A stretch of 64,000 nucleotides of DNA from Paralithodes platypus (Eukaryota; Arthropoda; Malacostraca; Decapoda; Lithodidae): assembly GCA_032716605.1 (NCBI GenBank), contig CM064509.1:38908924-38972923 (forward strand), given 5' to 3'. Both the position numbers and the translations under genes were made by a program. Shown piece after piece: positions 10,396 to 23,233 of the stretch. The notes beneath the pieces are model-generated. The model ran no database searches and had not been told where the DNA came from. It saw only the letters and a list, made by a program, of their open reading frames with translations. How positions within the stretch are numbered: the stretch's first letter is position 1; each line of letters starts with the position of its first letter.

Positions 10396-11052
10396 AAAGC
10401 CTCTTGGTAATGCAGGGGTATACTTCAACTCATGCACTATCAACCTACAATAACAGAAAAGAGGATCAAATTAGGGAATTGTGAGAAATTTAGCTTTAAA
10501 AAAAGGACTTCTGTAAGGAAATTTTTTAGTTCAGCTCATCTCGCACAATAACATGAAAATAAATAGCTGGTACTATGTGAGCATATCAGGTGATTAGTTA
10601 AAGAATATTTTGGCCCACCATTCATGTGTAATATACCATGAGTAGTATGGTATACTCGTGTAATATTACATTGAATATTATATAATTATAATGGGGGGGT
10701 AAAGATAACTAGTTTGTGTTATAAATTATATTGAGTTATAGAATACAGTTTTATAATACTAAGTGTTAAGGTATTGGTATTGAGTTTAAGGTAAGGGTTT
10801 GTGGTAAGTCCTTATAGTGTGGTTTGTGAGTTAGGCATTGCTTTAACCAAGCGTAGGTTGATCGAGTCTGAGTTTAGACGGCGAGTGTAACAGTAAGTGC
10901 TTAAGTGGACTTAGGGCAGTGTCTATCCGTATCCAAGGTGTGAGATGGAGTAGGTGGGACATGTGCTGGAGAAGACGAGTGTATCTTTCCTGACTGAGAT
11001 CCCTAGGTGGAGTGAAGTGTTTTAACTAATTAATGTTACAGGTGAGTGTGTG
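10396..11052. other. No recognised feature
   Basis: AT-rich, non-coding, no match to the other repeats in the window that I could see. Confidence 0.4.
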
Positions 11053-11059
11053 AACTCTG

Positions 11060-11119
11060 GCCTATGGCCTTGCTCGGGGCCTTGGGGCTGTTCGGCCAGG
11101 CAGCTTGGGGAACAACATC
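11060..11119 (+). mobile_element. S1/LINE-B tail-only insertion
   Basis: A 60-bp extreme 5'-truncation: only the shared 3' end (GGGGCTGTTCGGCCAGGCAG then GGGGAACAACATC). It is bounded by a direct repeat AACTCTG at 11053-11059 and 11120-11126, which I read as the target site duplication. Confidence 0.7.
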
Positions 11120-11126
11120 AACTCTG

Positions 11127-11816
11127 TGTCGTGTGCAAAGCTGTGTGTAAGGTTGACTTTCCTCTCTGATGGAGGGGAGGTGTGTTTGCTGACACATCTT
11201 TCACTAGGTGGTTCAAGTTGACTTGAGTTGTGTATTGTTTATATCCTGTGATCTCATTACATGCTTAGACTGACATATTTGTCATGTCTATTGGGAAGAG
11301 ATTGTTTACAGAAGTTGTTTATACTTTGTAAGTATAAACACTTGAGATAGTTATATCTCTATGATGAGATTGGCTTTGTGAATATTACTGTGTAGTGATT
11401 ATATGAGTAACTAAAGGTTTTATGGGTTAGTGGATTACATATTATTGGTTATAATATATACATATAGAGATATCTTCAGTCTTTTATTTAATGCTGATGG
11501 AAAACAAGGTGGGCCTAATAAGTGAATGAGTTTAGAATACTTGCATATATATTTGAGTATAATATGCGTGTTACACATGCATCTATCTACTCAGCCAATG
11601 CCTGTGCAAGTTTTTTTGTTTCAAGTGCGTCGTCTTGGGTTCAGTCGTCTGCATTACCCTACAATATTACTAGATGATTTTCTGGAAGGAGGTAAATAGA
11701 GTAAGGAAAGGAGGACAAATGAGGGAAGAGTCGGTGAACGACAAATGGAGAGTTACTAGAGGAAGGAGTGCGAGTTAGGAAAAGATCTATATCTATTGCC
11801 AGACACCATACTCCCC
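11127..11816. other. No recognised feature
   Basis: AT-rich and non-coding; no tandem or dispersed repeat recognised. Confidence 0.4.
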
Positions 11817-11820
11817 TTAA

Positions 11821-11918
11821 CCCGGGAACTGTGGGGAGACTCTTAAGAGTTTCCCCGGCGGACTGCGGGAAGACTCTTTAAGAGTAAGGGGGAAAAAAAT
11901 CCATTTAAACCCCCCCCC

Positions 11919-11964
<46 letters not shown>

Positions 11965-12435
11965 CCCTGGGCCATGCCAACTATCACTCTTCCACCTCCC
12001 CTCCTTCCCCACTTTCTTCCCCTCCTTCAGTTATCACCTATTTTCCCTGTTATTCCCTTATTCTGTGGTCTATTTTCTTGCTAACATTAGCGAGTTGGTA
12101 GCAGGGCGTTGTCATCACTGTTACCAAGCGTGGGAAAGAGCGAGAGAGAGACTTGCGTAACAGTGTCTCTCCAGACAAGGGGAGGGGAGGGAGGTTGCCT
12201 CAGCCATACATTATGTAACTCCCGGCCTGTATCGCCGTTTTTGACCATCCAAACGCTGTTTCCACTTGTTTTATTGATGTAACAGGTTAATACCTTTATA
12301 ATCAACCTATAATAGGCGCATATGGATAAGTATTAATGCTATTTATGGTAAAATAACTATGTTAGTGATGGGAATAGCTCAAATACGTCCGCACAGGAGT
12401 GTGGTGTCTCATACCCCCCATGCGCACTTCTTAGG
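11821..12435 (+). mobile_element. TTAA-flanked MITE family P1, copy 3
   Basis: TTAA at 11817-11820 and 12436-12439. Ends as in copy 2. The internal T run has expanded to about 37 T (11926-11962). 12440-12800 beyond it is unannotated, with a repeated GAGTCCCATCCAC motif near 12691 and 12748. Confidence 0.85.
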
Positions 12436-12803
12436 TTAATGAGGGTGACCATACACAGAATGCCCACAAGCGGACCTATTCCCTGTAAGAGGGACAACCC
12501 GAGCCAGTTTACTGAAGGACTTGCAGGATTAACCACTCAATTTAGGATCTGTCCGACTGCCGAGGCCCTCTGTGTATCTTGTTAGCACTATTTTTCTACA
12601 GTGGTGTTCGGCTAGTCCATCCACTAACTTGCCTTACCCTTAGGTAAGCAGTACAGATTTGTATCAGGTTTACTCCCCTAGACAGGCTGACGAGTCCCAT
12701 CCACCTTGATTTTTTTTAAGGTTGTCTCCCCTAGATGGGTTGCCGACCAAGGCTAATGAGTCCCATCCACCCGATATGCTGAGTATATTTAATCTTTGCT
12801 AAA

Positions 12804-14543
12804 TGTAAGAGATGGAAGGGAGGCAGTGGTTGATGGAGATAGCAGATAGGTTACCCAGGTGGCAGGGAATGAATGAAAGGATTGGGAAAAATGAGGTGAA
12901 AAGAAGCAGTGAGACCAATGAGAGCGGGAAAAGCAGAAGGTATGGATTGTATTGCTGTGGAGTGTATTAAGAAGGGTGAAGTGATAATAGATTGGTTGGT
13001 GAGACTATTCAATGTGTGCATTTTCGTGTCAATGGTACCACTTGATTGGAGGAGTGCATGTATTGTGCCGTTGTACAAGGGAAAGGGAGACCGGCAGGAG
13101 TGTTTAGGTAATAGAGGTATTAGTTTATTATCAGTGGTTCGAAAGCTGTATGGCAGGGTGTAGATAGAGGGGATAATAAAGGGTACGGAAGGTGCAATAG
13201 GAGAAGAGCAGTGCGGTTTTTGGAGGGGAAGAGGGTGTGTGGATCAGATTTTTGCAGTAAGACGGCTATGAGAGAAGAAAAAGATATTTTGGACTTGGAG
13301 AAATTGTATGATCGTGTGGATCGAGAAGCAATGTGGAAGGTGCTTAGATTTATGAAATTGGAGGACATGTTTTAAGAGTTTTTATGAAGAGCAGAGTGTG
13401 TGTTAGTAGGAAATAAGCTGAGTGAATGGTTTGAGGTTAATATAGGTCTGCAACAGTGTTGTGTAATGTCACTGGCTGTTTAATGTATATATGGATGGTG
13501 TGGTGAGGGAGGTGAAAATGAGAACTATGGGTAGGGGATTGGGTTAAGTAGGAAAGAATGGTAGAGATTGGGAGTTGAATCAGTTTCTGTTTGCTGATGA
13601 CTCAGCAGTGGTGGTGGATTCTGAGGAGAAACTGCAGTGAGTAGTCAAAGAGTTTGGTGGTATGTGGGAGGAGGAAGCTGAGGGTTAACGTCAATAAAAG
13701 TAAAGTGATGGTGTGTAATAGAGGTGATCGTAGGGTGAATCTGGATGGGGAAATACTGGAACAAGTGGAGTGTTTTAAATATCTAGGAGGAATGATAAGT
13801 AATAATGGAGGTAAAACAGAGTATCCTTAGGAAGGTAAGTTTTCAGAGCAATGGGAATTATGTGGAAGGTGAGAAATCTCGGAATGAAAGTTAGAAGTGC
13901 AATGTATCGAGGGATAGTTGTACCGACAGTTTTGTATGGGGCTGAGACATCTGAAGAAAAAGAAAAGAAGAAAGCTGGATGTGATGGAGATGAGCTGCTT
14001 GAGGAGTATATGTGGAGTGACTCGTAGAGACAGATAGAGGAATGAAGAGATATGTACGTACAGTAGGAACATTTGTCGGCCAGAGTGGACAGAAGGGTGC
14101 TGAGCTGGTATGGACATGTTGAGCGAATGGAAGATGAAAGGCTTGCAAAGAGATTATGTGAGGTAGATACAAGGGGAGGTAGAAGGGTAGGAAGACCTCC
14201 ATTGAGATGGAGAGACTGAGTAGAACAAGTGTTGTGAGATAGAGGAGTGACTGTAGATCAGGCTAGATAAGTGGTAATAAATAGGAATGAATGGAGAATG
14301 ACAGTGAATAGGTGAGTGTAAACCCGGTCCTTTGGAAGAGGGGGTCAGGCGCCTGACCCGGGGAGCCAGTAGATATGAAGGGTACACCTGGATGTATGGT
14401 GGGCGGGCATTGTGGTGTGCTCCTTGCTGCATGTCTGCCTGCGGAAATTGTAGCCTCTCCGGGAGATCTGGGACCTGGTAATCTTAGCTGGGGACCCCAA
14501 ATGGGCCTGGGTCTCTGGGTTTTTCTCTTGGGCGACCTAGAAC
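12804..14543 (+). mobile_element. LINE J1, degenerate copy
   Basis: Broken reading frames give the order of a reverse transcriptase: the N-terminal block DWRSACIVPLYKGKGDRQ at 13047-13100, NRGISLLSVVRKLYG after it, an FADD catalytic box near 13590, then the C-terminal WYGHVERMEDERLAKR and GRPPLRWRD near 14107-14218. Many frameshifts and stops. A 3' UTR related to that at 39339-39700 follows until about 14540, where LINE A interrupts it, so the GATA tail is missing. Better copy: 38416-39735. Confidence 0.8.
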
Positions 14544-14564
14544 AGAACACACTTGAACAGAACC

Positions 14565-16012
14565 TACCTCAACCTCTCAATAAATACACAACAACAACGG
14601 CCACCTTTCGTAATTTCTACAGAGATAAAGACATACACCCGAACACATTTGTATTGCAAAATGTTACACCAAAATACACTTTTGACGAGCTGTCTAACCT
14701 AAATGTACATAAAAGCACAGGACCAGACAAAATTCCTGCCAAATTTCTACGAGATGGGAGCCATTGGTATAGCAGGCCCCCTAACCCACATCATCAACTT
14801 GTCAATTAACACCAACACTGTACCTGCTGAACTGAAGGAAGCTATTGTAACCCCTCTATTCAAGAAAGGAAATAAACTAGAAGTTGGCAACTACAGACCA
14901 GTTAGCATATTATGTATTGTATCTAAAAATCCTTGAAAGAGCGGTATACACCCAAATTGAACACTACCTCAAACAAAATGATCTATTCTATAAGTTTCAA
15001 TCAGGTTTCAGATGCATGTACTCGACAGACTCCTGTCTCATCCACTTAACGGATCACATTCGTAAAGAAATGTCTAAAGGTAACTACACCGGTATGGTTC
15101 TTCTTGATCTACAAAAAGCATCCTATGTAATAAACTACAAGCAATGGGCATAGGGTCTGTGAACTGGTTTAAATCTTATCTTAGTGGTAGAACCCAAGGA
15201 GTCAAAATTGATGATAATATATTTGATCCTATGCCAATTAACTGTGGGGTCCCGCAGGGAAGCATCCTTGGTCCCTTACTCTTTCTCTGTTATGTGAACG
15301 ACATGGAACTGAGCGTCTCATGTAAATTATTACTATGCAGACGACAGCGTGCTTCTGGTTTCAGGAAAAGACCCAATAAGTATTGCCGCTTCACTTTCCA
15401 AAGAACTAGAATCATGTAGTGAATGGCTAGTGGACAATAGACTATCTCTTCACCTGGGCAAGACGGAAGCCATCTTATGTGGAACAAAACACAAACTGAA
15501 AGACATTGTGGGCTTCTCGGTCAACTGTAATGATATTCCTATAACAACAGTGTCACAAGTTAAATATCTCGGACTAAAACGACATGAGTTTGTCAGGTGA
15601 AACAATTTTGGAATCTATCCTGAGTAAGTGTAGAGCACGTATAAAATACCTGTATAGACAGGTGGGATGCTTGCCCGCGGCGACCAAAAAGACCCTCTGC
15701 CAAGCGCTTGTTCAATGTCATTTTGACTATTCTGTGTCATCCTGGTACTCTGCATCATCTAAATCAGCACAGCACAAACTTCAGGTCACTCAAAATAAAA
15801 TGGTTAGGTTAATGCTGAACCTAGGACCCAGATCACATGTTGGCCAGGAACAACTTCAGTCACTAGGTATGCTCAATGTCTCTGACAGGGCCAAACAAAT
15901 CAGGCTCACTAATGCCTTCAACATTTTCTATGACAGAGCTCCAGAGTATCTAAAGAATGATTTTGTTAAAGCAAATGAGAGGAGTGGACATAATACAAGA
16001 AACTCGACATTA
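14565..16012 (+). mobile_element. LINE A (CR1/jockey-like), first part, split by LINE B
   Basis: Reverse transcriptase in several frames: HKSTGPDKIPAKFL, NYRPVSILCIVSK, the region near 15090 degenerate, then GVPQGSILGPLLFLCYVND. The YADD box is at about 15335-15346 but sits one frame away from the preceding frame, so there is an indel near 15320. The thumb region (LVQCHFDYSVSSWY, QNKMVRLMLNLGPRSH) follows until NERSGHNTRN at 16006. LINE B begins there. The missing C-terminal piece is at 17403 onward. Confidence 0.8.
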
Positions 16013-17402
16013 GTAAAGCCTTCGATGCCATCCCCCGCCACAACCTAACAAACAAAATCTACAGCACAAACATGCACAACAACACAAAACGGTGGCTGGC
16101 CAACTTCCTAGCAGGCAGATGTGCACACGTATCTTTTGCCGGTCAGTCATCTAAAATCAGAAACTTTCCAAACGGAGTCCCACAAGGATCCGTCCTATCG
16201 CCCGCACTCTTCAATCTGTACATGCACGATATAACTACACCCAATACGCCCCAAATAAACTTAGCCTCCTATGCAGATGACATTACACTCACATGCACAC
16301 ACCATGACCCAAAAAGAGCAACAGATCTCCTTCAACCCTATCTCAACACACTACATGGCTGGTGCACTACAAACAGACTTAATCTAGCCCCAGCCAAATC
16401 CACCGCAACCCTGCTCACAAGTTGGACAGGAGAACACGAATACATCCCTCAACTCACCATAAACAACACACCCTAACACATACACACACACCCAAAATCC
16501 TAGGAGTAACATATGATACTCATATGACATTCAAACAGCACACCACAAACATTAAAAAGAAACTGACACCCAGACTTAACGCCCTCAGGTCACTTGCTCG
16601 CACAAAATTTGGACACAACAAAGAAACTACCACCACAGTATATAAACAATACATAAGATCAGTGATGGAATACGCAAGCCCAGCCTGGGCTTCTAACCTA
16701 GCTGAAACACATCATAAGACCTTACAGACTATTCAAAACAAAGCCCTGAAGATCATTACAGGCTGCACAGCTACTGCACCCACAGATCACCTACATCAAG
16801 AAACCCAAATCCTCAAAGTCAAAGACCATCTGGACATGAGAGGCACTCAATTCCTGGCAGCAGCCTCCACGAACCAAGACCACCCACTAAACTACATGGC
16901 AACACACCCACATACACCAAGAAATATCAAAACAACACCCAGCACACGGTATCACACACAATTATTGTCCTCTCTCCCTCCCTGCCCACCCCGAACCAAC
17001 TTCCAGAAGCACATCCATACTCATATCTCTCACCGATCCATCCACTCACTCACAGACAACACACAGCTGCATGCACGACCTCCCGAAATCCATCCTTCCG
17101 AATCCTCCCTTCCTCGCGAGGACAGAGTCCACCTGGCCAGGCTGAGATGCGGACACCATCCAGCTCTCCTGAGCTATCAGAAGAGACTGGATGACTCTGT
17201 TGTCGATGCCTGCCCGGGATGTAACACAGCACCCCATACCATTAAACACATCATAGAAGACTGCATTTCACACAACCACTTACGCCAACAACACAATCTA
17301 CACTCAATGAGAGCTCTGTGGGAAAGCCCGATCGTGGCCATGGCCTTTCTCAGGGACTCGGGGCTGTTCGGCCAGGCAGCTTAGGGAACAACAACAACAA
17401 CA
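16013..17402 (+). mobile_element. LINE B, 5'-truncated copy inserted in LINE A
   Basis: Begins in the RT (ISKAFDAIPRHNL), has FPNGVPQGSVLSPALFNLYM and ASYADDIT. One frameshift near 16470 separates the two frames 16072-16476 and 16422-17384. The C-terminal region has the motif RLRCGHHPALLSYQKRL and a zinc knuckle CPGC...HIIEDC (about 17212-17272). The protein ends LFGQAA and is followed at once by GGGAACAACAACAACAAC, the 3' microsatellite tail. A longer copy is at 50345-52449 on the minus strand. Confidence 0.85.
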
Positions 17403-17920
17403 GGATGTTTAATTTTTAGGTCCCGAGAATCCAAGGACAGGGTAAGCAAACATTCTTCTTCACTGCCATCAAAGACTGGAACGACCTACCCCAGTCAGTC
17501 CGTGAAAAGAGAACACTGTATTCCTTCAGATGTAGCCTGAAGGAAGACCTGAACCGGACAGCTGCGAGAAGGGAGCACCAAGCTTATGTCTACTACTAAA
17601 TACGACATAAGAGATAGACAAACCAAACTGAAATGATTACTGATTACGGATTACTGATATTTACTATAGGATGTAAGGTATCTTAAAATAACCCCCTAGA
17701 AATACTTTCTCTAAAGTATCTATTTCTTTATCCTCCCCATTTCCCCAGCTAACCTAATCCCACAAGGACCCCAATGGAAATACGCCTAACGGCCTTATTG
17801 GACTATCCTTAGTTGGAATTATGCAAGGCTGGTACATGTCATATTTGTAACATACTATGTGGTACCAACTCTGTAAATTGCTAACTGAATAAATATTATT
17901 ATTAATATTATTATTATTAT
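17403..17920 (+). mobile_element. LINE A, C-terminal part and ATT tail
   Basis: Resumes the LINE A frame after the LINE B insertion: FFTAIKDWNDLPQSVREKRT then SFRCSLKEDLNR, stop near 17599. An A/T-rich 3' UTR ends in an (ATT)n tail at 17888-17920. The motif W(N)DLP.SVR is usual at the C-terminus of CR1/jockey LINEs. Confidence 0.8.
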
Positions 17921-18419
17921 TAGATGTGTTATTTATTGTTAATATTATTATTATTTTTTTTTTTTTTTCTTCCATGTTCGGGCTCTGTCTCGAGTTGGCC
18001 AGGCCGACTATGCGCCATAGTATGTAGGGATATATCTCACAAGTACATGTGTGCTACTGAATGTTTTTATACTCCCAGCCAGACCCGTGTTTGGCTGGGC
18101 GAAAATATATTGAAATTGCTTAGCCCTCGCCGAACTAACTCTGAAAACGGATGTTACGTTGAATTCTCGTGATTTTGGCGCGCTTATAAATATGCAAAGA
18201 AATGGCCTAACCTAGGTTTTATATACAGTATATTCAGCTGCAATATTCGTTATATGGGTGAAGATTAGAAGTCTCTAGACCAAGTAGTTTGGTTTTTATG
18301 GTGAAAATAAGGTCAGTTATGGCCGCCGCGAGCCTAGAACTGTAAACTCCCGAGTTTCGTGATTTACAGATACAGTACCGGTACTCGTATCTCTGCAAAT
18401 AAATAGCCTTACCTAGTTT

Positions 18420-18720
18420 ATATACATTAATTTATTGAAATGTAAAAAATGCAAAATATAAAAACCAAAATGAGGATAAGACAATATAAAGGCAAAAGAA
18501 CTAATCAAAATTAAAATGCCCCAGAACAAGAAGCCCACCACAGAAGCCACGAGCGAACACCACACAGAAACACCCGGAAGAAAGGTCCACAGAACGAAAG
18601 GACCAGCTGACCGAGCCCGCCATTCCAGGCAGGCCCAAGCCCGCAGGGCTAAACAGCTCCAGGACACACCCATTTACCTTTTCTAAAACCGACCATTTTC
18701 CACACCTCACGTACACTAAC
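18420..18720 (-). mobile_element. LINE 3' end carrying an R-type terminus
   Basis: Read on the minus strand, a GC-rich segment (18720 to about 18530) passes into a T-rich end that resembles the last 100 bp of R (tttgcctttatattgtcttatcctcattttg... to about 18425). The two halves of the short segment 18180-18425 are weakly duplicated (tAnCCTAGnTTTATATACA). The open frames here are not gene-like. Confidence 0.45.
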
Positions 18721-21131
18721 CCCTCGTGTCCTACACTTATTAACTACAAAGATGATGAACAGGAATATACATTCATATTAAAAACACCCATGCCTGTCCC
18801 GACGTTGAGCCAATGCCAACACATCAGACAGCCATAATTATATCTATGTATGTTCTTGCATCCGAGAAGTAGATGTTATATATCTTAGAAGTTAAAGCAC
18901 CACGCTGTCCCTAGATCTCTTATATCATTTTCCATGACGAGTATAGATATATGTAACCCGTGCTCAGTCGCCCCTTGCATTGCTCCTCTAGTAACTAAGT
19001 ATTAATATAACATTCCCTAACATCTTGTCTTGCCAGACTAAGCTCTGAAAACCCAACCCCCCCTAAATCTATGTATGCAACCCTTAGGTTAAGTATTTTT
19101 ATCCGCCATTGTGTTCACCTTTTTCCATTTACTTTCCACAATTGTCATACGTCTTCCCCTTGCCTCCTTCGTATCCACAGTCCACACTACGCCAATTTAC
19201 TTCGTGTCTTACACCTCTTACCCCAACCAGAGATAATATAAGATAACCTGGTTATCAGTATCTGTCATAAGTACCCCGAAACAATAACTAAGTACCCCTA
19301 CGAACTGCCACTGTGGTTGGTATTTTATATTTAATAGAAAACGCAGTTCCCAGGGCCAACTAATAGTATCCATAACCCTCTGACTGATCACATAACTCTA
19401 TCTTTTCCAGACTCATATACCACCCCATAGTTGCATTCCCCGGTAGCATTTGGCTAACGTATTCTACTGCCTTTCAAACTTCCATATCAATTGTAGCCTA
19501 ATGCCACCCCCACGCCCAGGGACCTTAGGGGCAAAATTTCCCTGTAGCCCTTGAACTCTCCCCCCCCTCTCATTAAGACACCCGCGCTTCTCGACTCTTG
19601 TCCGACCTAGCCTCTCTCTCATACCTCTTGAAGATCCTTGAATTGTCCGTTACTAACGCTCTCCAACTTTTATATATATACTCCTATCCAGCCTACCTTC
19701 ACTTAGTAGGCCAGAACAACATTAGAACTTTACTAGCCCCTTGCATGCCATCTATTCTCTTACAACACATTCACAACCCTGCACCCAATGGTCGTCGGTG
19801 CGAGGCTAGCCGCCCCGCCAGTAACTAACTTCTATTGTCATACTTCCAGATAAATGTGGCAGAGTTAGCAACCCAGTCTCCACCATATCCAGCAAACCCT
19901 ACAATTAACAACCAGCCGAGTAAAACCAGCTAGCTAAGGCACCTTCGGTTTTGGTATTAAAGACACTCACATCTGTCTCATACACAGAGGGTTATTACAA
20001 ACACTGGTGATATGGCAAGCCCCTAGCCACAGCCGACGGACGACTATATCAGAGAGGGCGCCCAGCTCCCCCTTTTTGCCCACCCGAGGAGGGAGACCCC
20101 CACCCCCGCGGAGGTATACCTGGCCCCTGTTTTGACTCTCGAGTCATTGCCAGGTAGCACAGGAATTCTTCCTATCAATGAACTAACCATGAATGACTTA
20201 ACACCTTTACTAACCTCTATTACCTCACAATAAACCATTTACCTTTCTTGCATGCTCTGATCACTAAATTAGCACCTCAGCTATACCATAGAATGAAGAT
20301 TGAACAATCTAGAGAGACACTCCTATCACAGCTGTCCCCATCCTCCTCGCAAAGTAGATCCAGTCTCTCTCCCTAAATACGTCCAGTATAGCCAAAATAG
20401 TACCTCTTACTAAGGCTCAGTTATAGGAAAATATAAAGGCTTCCTATCGCCCTGTGCCACAACAGTAAATACCATCTTACCTAGTCCCCATATCTATTGA
20501 GAGCTCAAGTAAGTCCATAAGACTCGAGATCCCTACTGTCTGCAGGGTCCAGAACCGAGCCTATAAATCTAACCCCCGCCCCCAGTCAAATCAGTTGAAA
20601 GCTAGACACCAACCAGTGGTCACTACCCTGCAGTTTACCTCTAGCTCTGCCCTTGTGTTGTTCCGGAGTTGAGAGATTCCAGATCCGGCAGACTCCGTGG
20701 CAGAGAAGACTGATAGAAGCATCTGTCCATGTACAAGTCCTAACGGGCACCTTATAACCTTCATACAAATTCGTGGGTATATAAGTGTGTAGCCAGCAAC
20801 GATCATCAAGAGATCCGACTTGAGAACTTCCTACATTTTGGACCATCTGGACGGCCGAGGAACCAGTCGTTAGCCCCCAACATCACCGGAACAAGATAAC
20901 CAGGACCAGATCTACCCATACTATTCAGATTCATGGTACTAGTACTAAGTGTTATAGTACTAGCTTGATACGCACCTATTAACTTTCTATAAAGTGGCTA
21001 AGGACCTTGCCCAGTGTAATTCAGATTTAACCATTCCATTTGGGACGTACTAAGCGATCAGTGTTTTTTATTTACAGGCGACCTTGACTCTCGTAATTAC
21101 CTTATTCAGATATTAAAACTCTAGTGATATC
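18721..21131. other. No gene recognised; left side of a scaffold gap
   Basis: 2.4 kb of C/T-rich, moderately GC sequence. I find no LINE motif, no tandem array, and no convincing exon with splice sites. The short open frames (19598, 20044, 20586) do not resemble known proteins. Confidence 0.5.
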
Positions 21132-21231
21132 NNNNNNNNNNNNNNNNNNNNNNNNNNNNNNNNNNNNNNNNNNNNNNNNNNNNNNNNNNNNNNNNNNNNN
21201 NNNNNNNNNNNNNNNNNNNNNNNNNNNNNNN
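21132..21231. other. Assembly gap, 100 N
   Basis: Exactly 100 N, the usual placeholder of unknown size. Order and distance across it (SUMO on the left, p23 on the right) rest on the scaffolding. Confidence 0.98.
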
Positions 21232-21232
21232 A

Positions 21233-21331
21233 GCCATCAAATACGACTTTGAGGAAAAATTAATAACCACCCCGGGCCACCACGTTAGTTTAAGTTTTGA
21301 GGAAGATGAAGATCTGGATATAGAGGGCTAG
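21233..21331 (+). other. Possible C-terminal coding fragment, unrecognised
   Basis: From the gap edge a frame is open for 32 codons and ends with an acidic tail (FEEDEDLDIEG) and TAG at 21329-21331. I do not recognise it. It could be an exon remnant or part of a retroelement cut by the gap. Confidence 0.25.
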
Positions 21332-21344
21332 TAAGGCCTGCATC

Positions 21345-22258
21345 CAGTATCACCGTAAGGCTAAGACCGTAAGGCTAAAGAAATACAAAATAGAGCAGCG
21401 GATGTTGGTGTACCTCTGATAAGGGAAGGAAACGAGTGGAAGTTGCCTGTACTGCTGTTTGCTGATGATACAGCTCTGATGAGCGATAGTGAATGGGAGT
21501 TGCAGGGGCTGGTAAATATGTTTGGAACAGTGTGTGAAAAACGGAATCTGAAGGTAAATGTGGGGAAGAGCAAGGTTATGGTCTTTGAAATGAGTGGAGC
21601 CATAGAGTGTGAGGTGAGGTTGAACGGTCAGGTTAAGGAGAATATCATCTCATTTAGGTATTTGGGCAGTGTGTTGAGTAAAGATGGGAGTATGGATGAA
21701 GAAGTGCGGGAGAGGGTGCAACAGGGGAAGAGGGTTGTAGGAACGCTAAAAGCAGTAATAAGAGATAGGGTGATCAGCATGGAAGTAAAGAAGTCTGACA
21801 GTGTGGTAATCCCGACATTGACTTATGGGAGCGAAGCATGGACGTTGGTGAAGACACTCAGACCAAGAGTGAGAGGGGTGGAAATGAGTTACTTGAGAAG
21901 TGCGTGTGGAGTTAGATGGAGGGATAGACAGACGAATGAGGAAGTACAAGACAGGTGTGGTGTGGATGTAGATGTGCTGGAAAGTGCGAAAAGGAACACC
22001 TTGAGATGGTTCAGCCATGTGGAACGTATGGGAAGCGAGAGAATTACTAAGAGAGTGTACAAGAGTGAGGTGGAGGAACAGAGAGGGAGAGGTAGACTGT
22101 GTGAGAGGTGGAAGGATGGAGTTAAGAAGTATATGAGTCAAGGCGGTGCTGGGTGGGAGGAGGGCCGTCGACTGACTGGGGACAGAGGTGTATGGGGCCG
22201 TTTCATTCGTGGCCACCCCTTCGGCGATAACGGCGTCCGGCAATAGATAGATAGATAG
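21345..22258 (+). mobile_element. LINE J2, 5'-truncated copy
   Basis: Frame 21443-22246 is open for 267 codons: LLFADDTALMSDSEWELQGL (catalytic FADD), KRNLKVNVGKSKVMVF, FRYLGSVLSKDG, TLTYGSEAWTL, and the C-terminal FSHVERMGSERITKR and GRFIRGHPFGDN. The stop codon runs directly into (ATAG)n at 22245-22260, so J2 has almost no 3' UTR. Copies: 42883-44333, 26109-26238 and 37425-37732. Confidence 0.88.
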
Positions 22259-22260
22259 AT

Positions 22261-23060
22261 TTTACAAGTATTTAGTAACAGTAGGCTAATAGTGTTAAAT
22301 TTGTTTAATTTCTAACTATGTTTGACATCTATCTTAAGAATTTTCTTATTAAATCTAAGCACAGCATTCATATAGTTATTGGGCGAGATGGTAATAATAT
22401 ACCATTTTAAGCTACTAATCAGAAGCACAATTGCATGATTTCATTACTGTATTGATTAAAAAGGCCAATATCATAGAACATAGGCCTATTCATGATTGTT
22501 AATCTTGCCCTTAAAATGGAAGGTGTATATAGCTTTTTAAACATGGCGCGCTGGCTTGGAGCAAGCCTGTGTCGTTTTTTCCAGTCCTGTGATGATATTG
22601 CGACGGCTCGGTTGCGACAATGGTTTTGCGACGGGACCGGAAAAACACAACTATAGCCTCCGCTGCCTCCCTTCGATAGAACCTTGGCCGCAGCCGCTAT
22701 GCCTTGACATTTGCGCCAAATCACGATTTACTGTATTTTATTGCATTTACTAACCTAACCAAATACAATAGCGTTAAGTAGAAATACATTGAAACAGAAT
22801 CGTAATCAGGCGCGAATGCATATGCATAGCAGAGCGGGTTCTCGTAATATTATAAGTAGACAGAGCGAAATGGTAATAAATGCGGTATGATGTGATAAGT
22901 TCTGGGGCAAATCTTTCCAAACGGAACCCCTATGTCGTATTATCTGGTTTTATTACCAGTGGGGAATGGGCCTGAGTACATACATACATATATTACCAGT
23001 CCATATATTGGTTGGTGAGCAATATGGCGGCAAGAGCAACACAACTGGTGGAATATTTCC
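22261..23060. other. p23 upstream flank
   Basis: No repeat or gene recognised. It includes two short GC-rich stretches (near 22545 and 22600) of the sort found near promoters. Confidence 0.4.
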
Positions 23061-23195
23061 TATAAAACTGGGATATAAGCACCGGATCCATGAAGGTTAT
23101 AGAGAGGATCGCGTGTGGTGGCCGGTAGAGGATCCAACACCATTATAAGAGTAACTCCATCCTCCTCCAAGCATCACTGAACTTATTAGTCAGTC
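23061..23195 (+). promoter_or_regulatory. Candidate p23 core promoter
   Basis: Two TATA-like boxes (TATAAAA 23061-23067; TTATAAG 23143-23149) and two arthropod-type initiators (TCACT 23174-23178; TCAGTC 23190-23195) precede the ATG at 23220. TTATAAG to TCACT gives the usual spacing of about 30 bp and a 5' UTR of about 44 nt. No clean heat shock element (GAAnnTTCnnGAA) is seen, though GGAATATTTCC at 23050-23060 is similar. Confidence 0.35.
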
Positions 23196-23219
23196 AGCCC
23201 CAACCAAACGCCAAACACG

Positions 23220-23233
23220 ATGTCAACCACACA
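23220..23233 (+). CDS. PTGES3: p23 coding exon 1 (14 nt coding)
   Basis: ATGTCAACCACACA followed by a strong donor GTGAGT at 23234-23239. It encodes M-S-T-T and two bases of Gln5, completed by the first G of exon 2. I chose this start because it joins in frame to exon 2, lies just behind initiator-like motifs, and gives a short N-terminus before PPPVAWAQR as in insect p23. It is too short to find by coding potential, so it rests on phase and context. Confidence 0.75.

Noticed and set aside
19598..20846. Short open frames in the 18.7-21.1 kb region
   Set aside because: No family resemblance, no splice context, lengths expected by chance.
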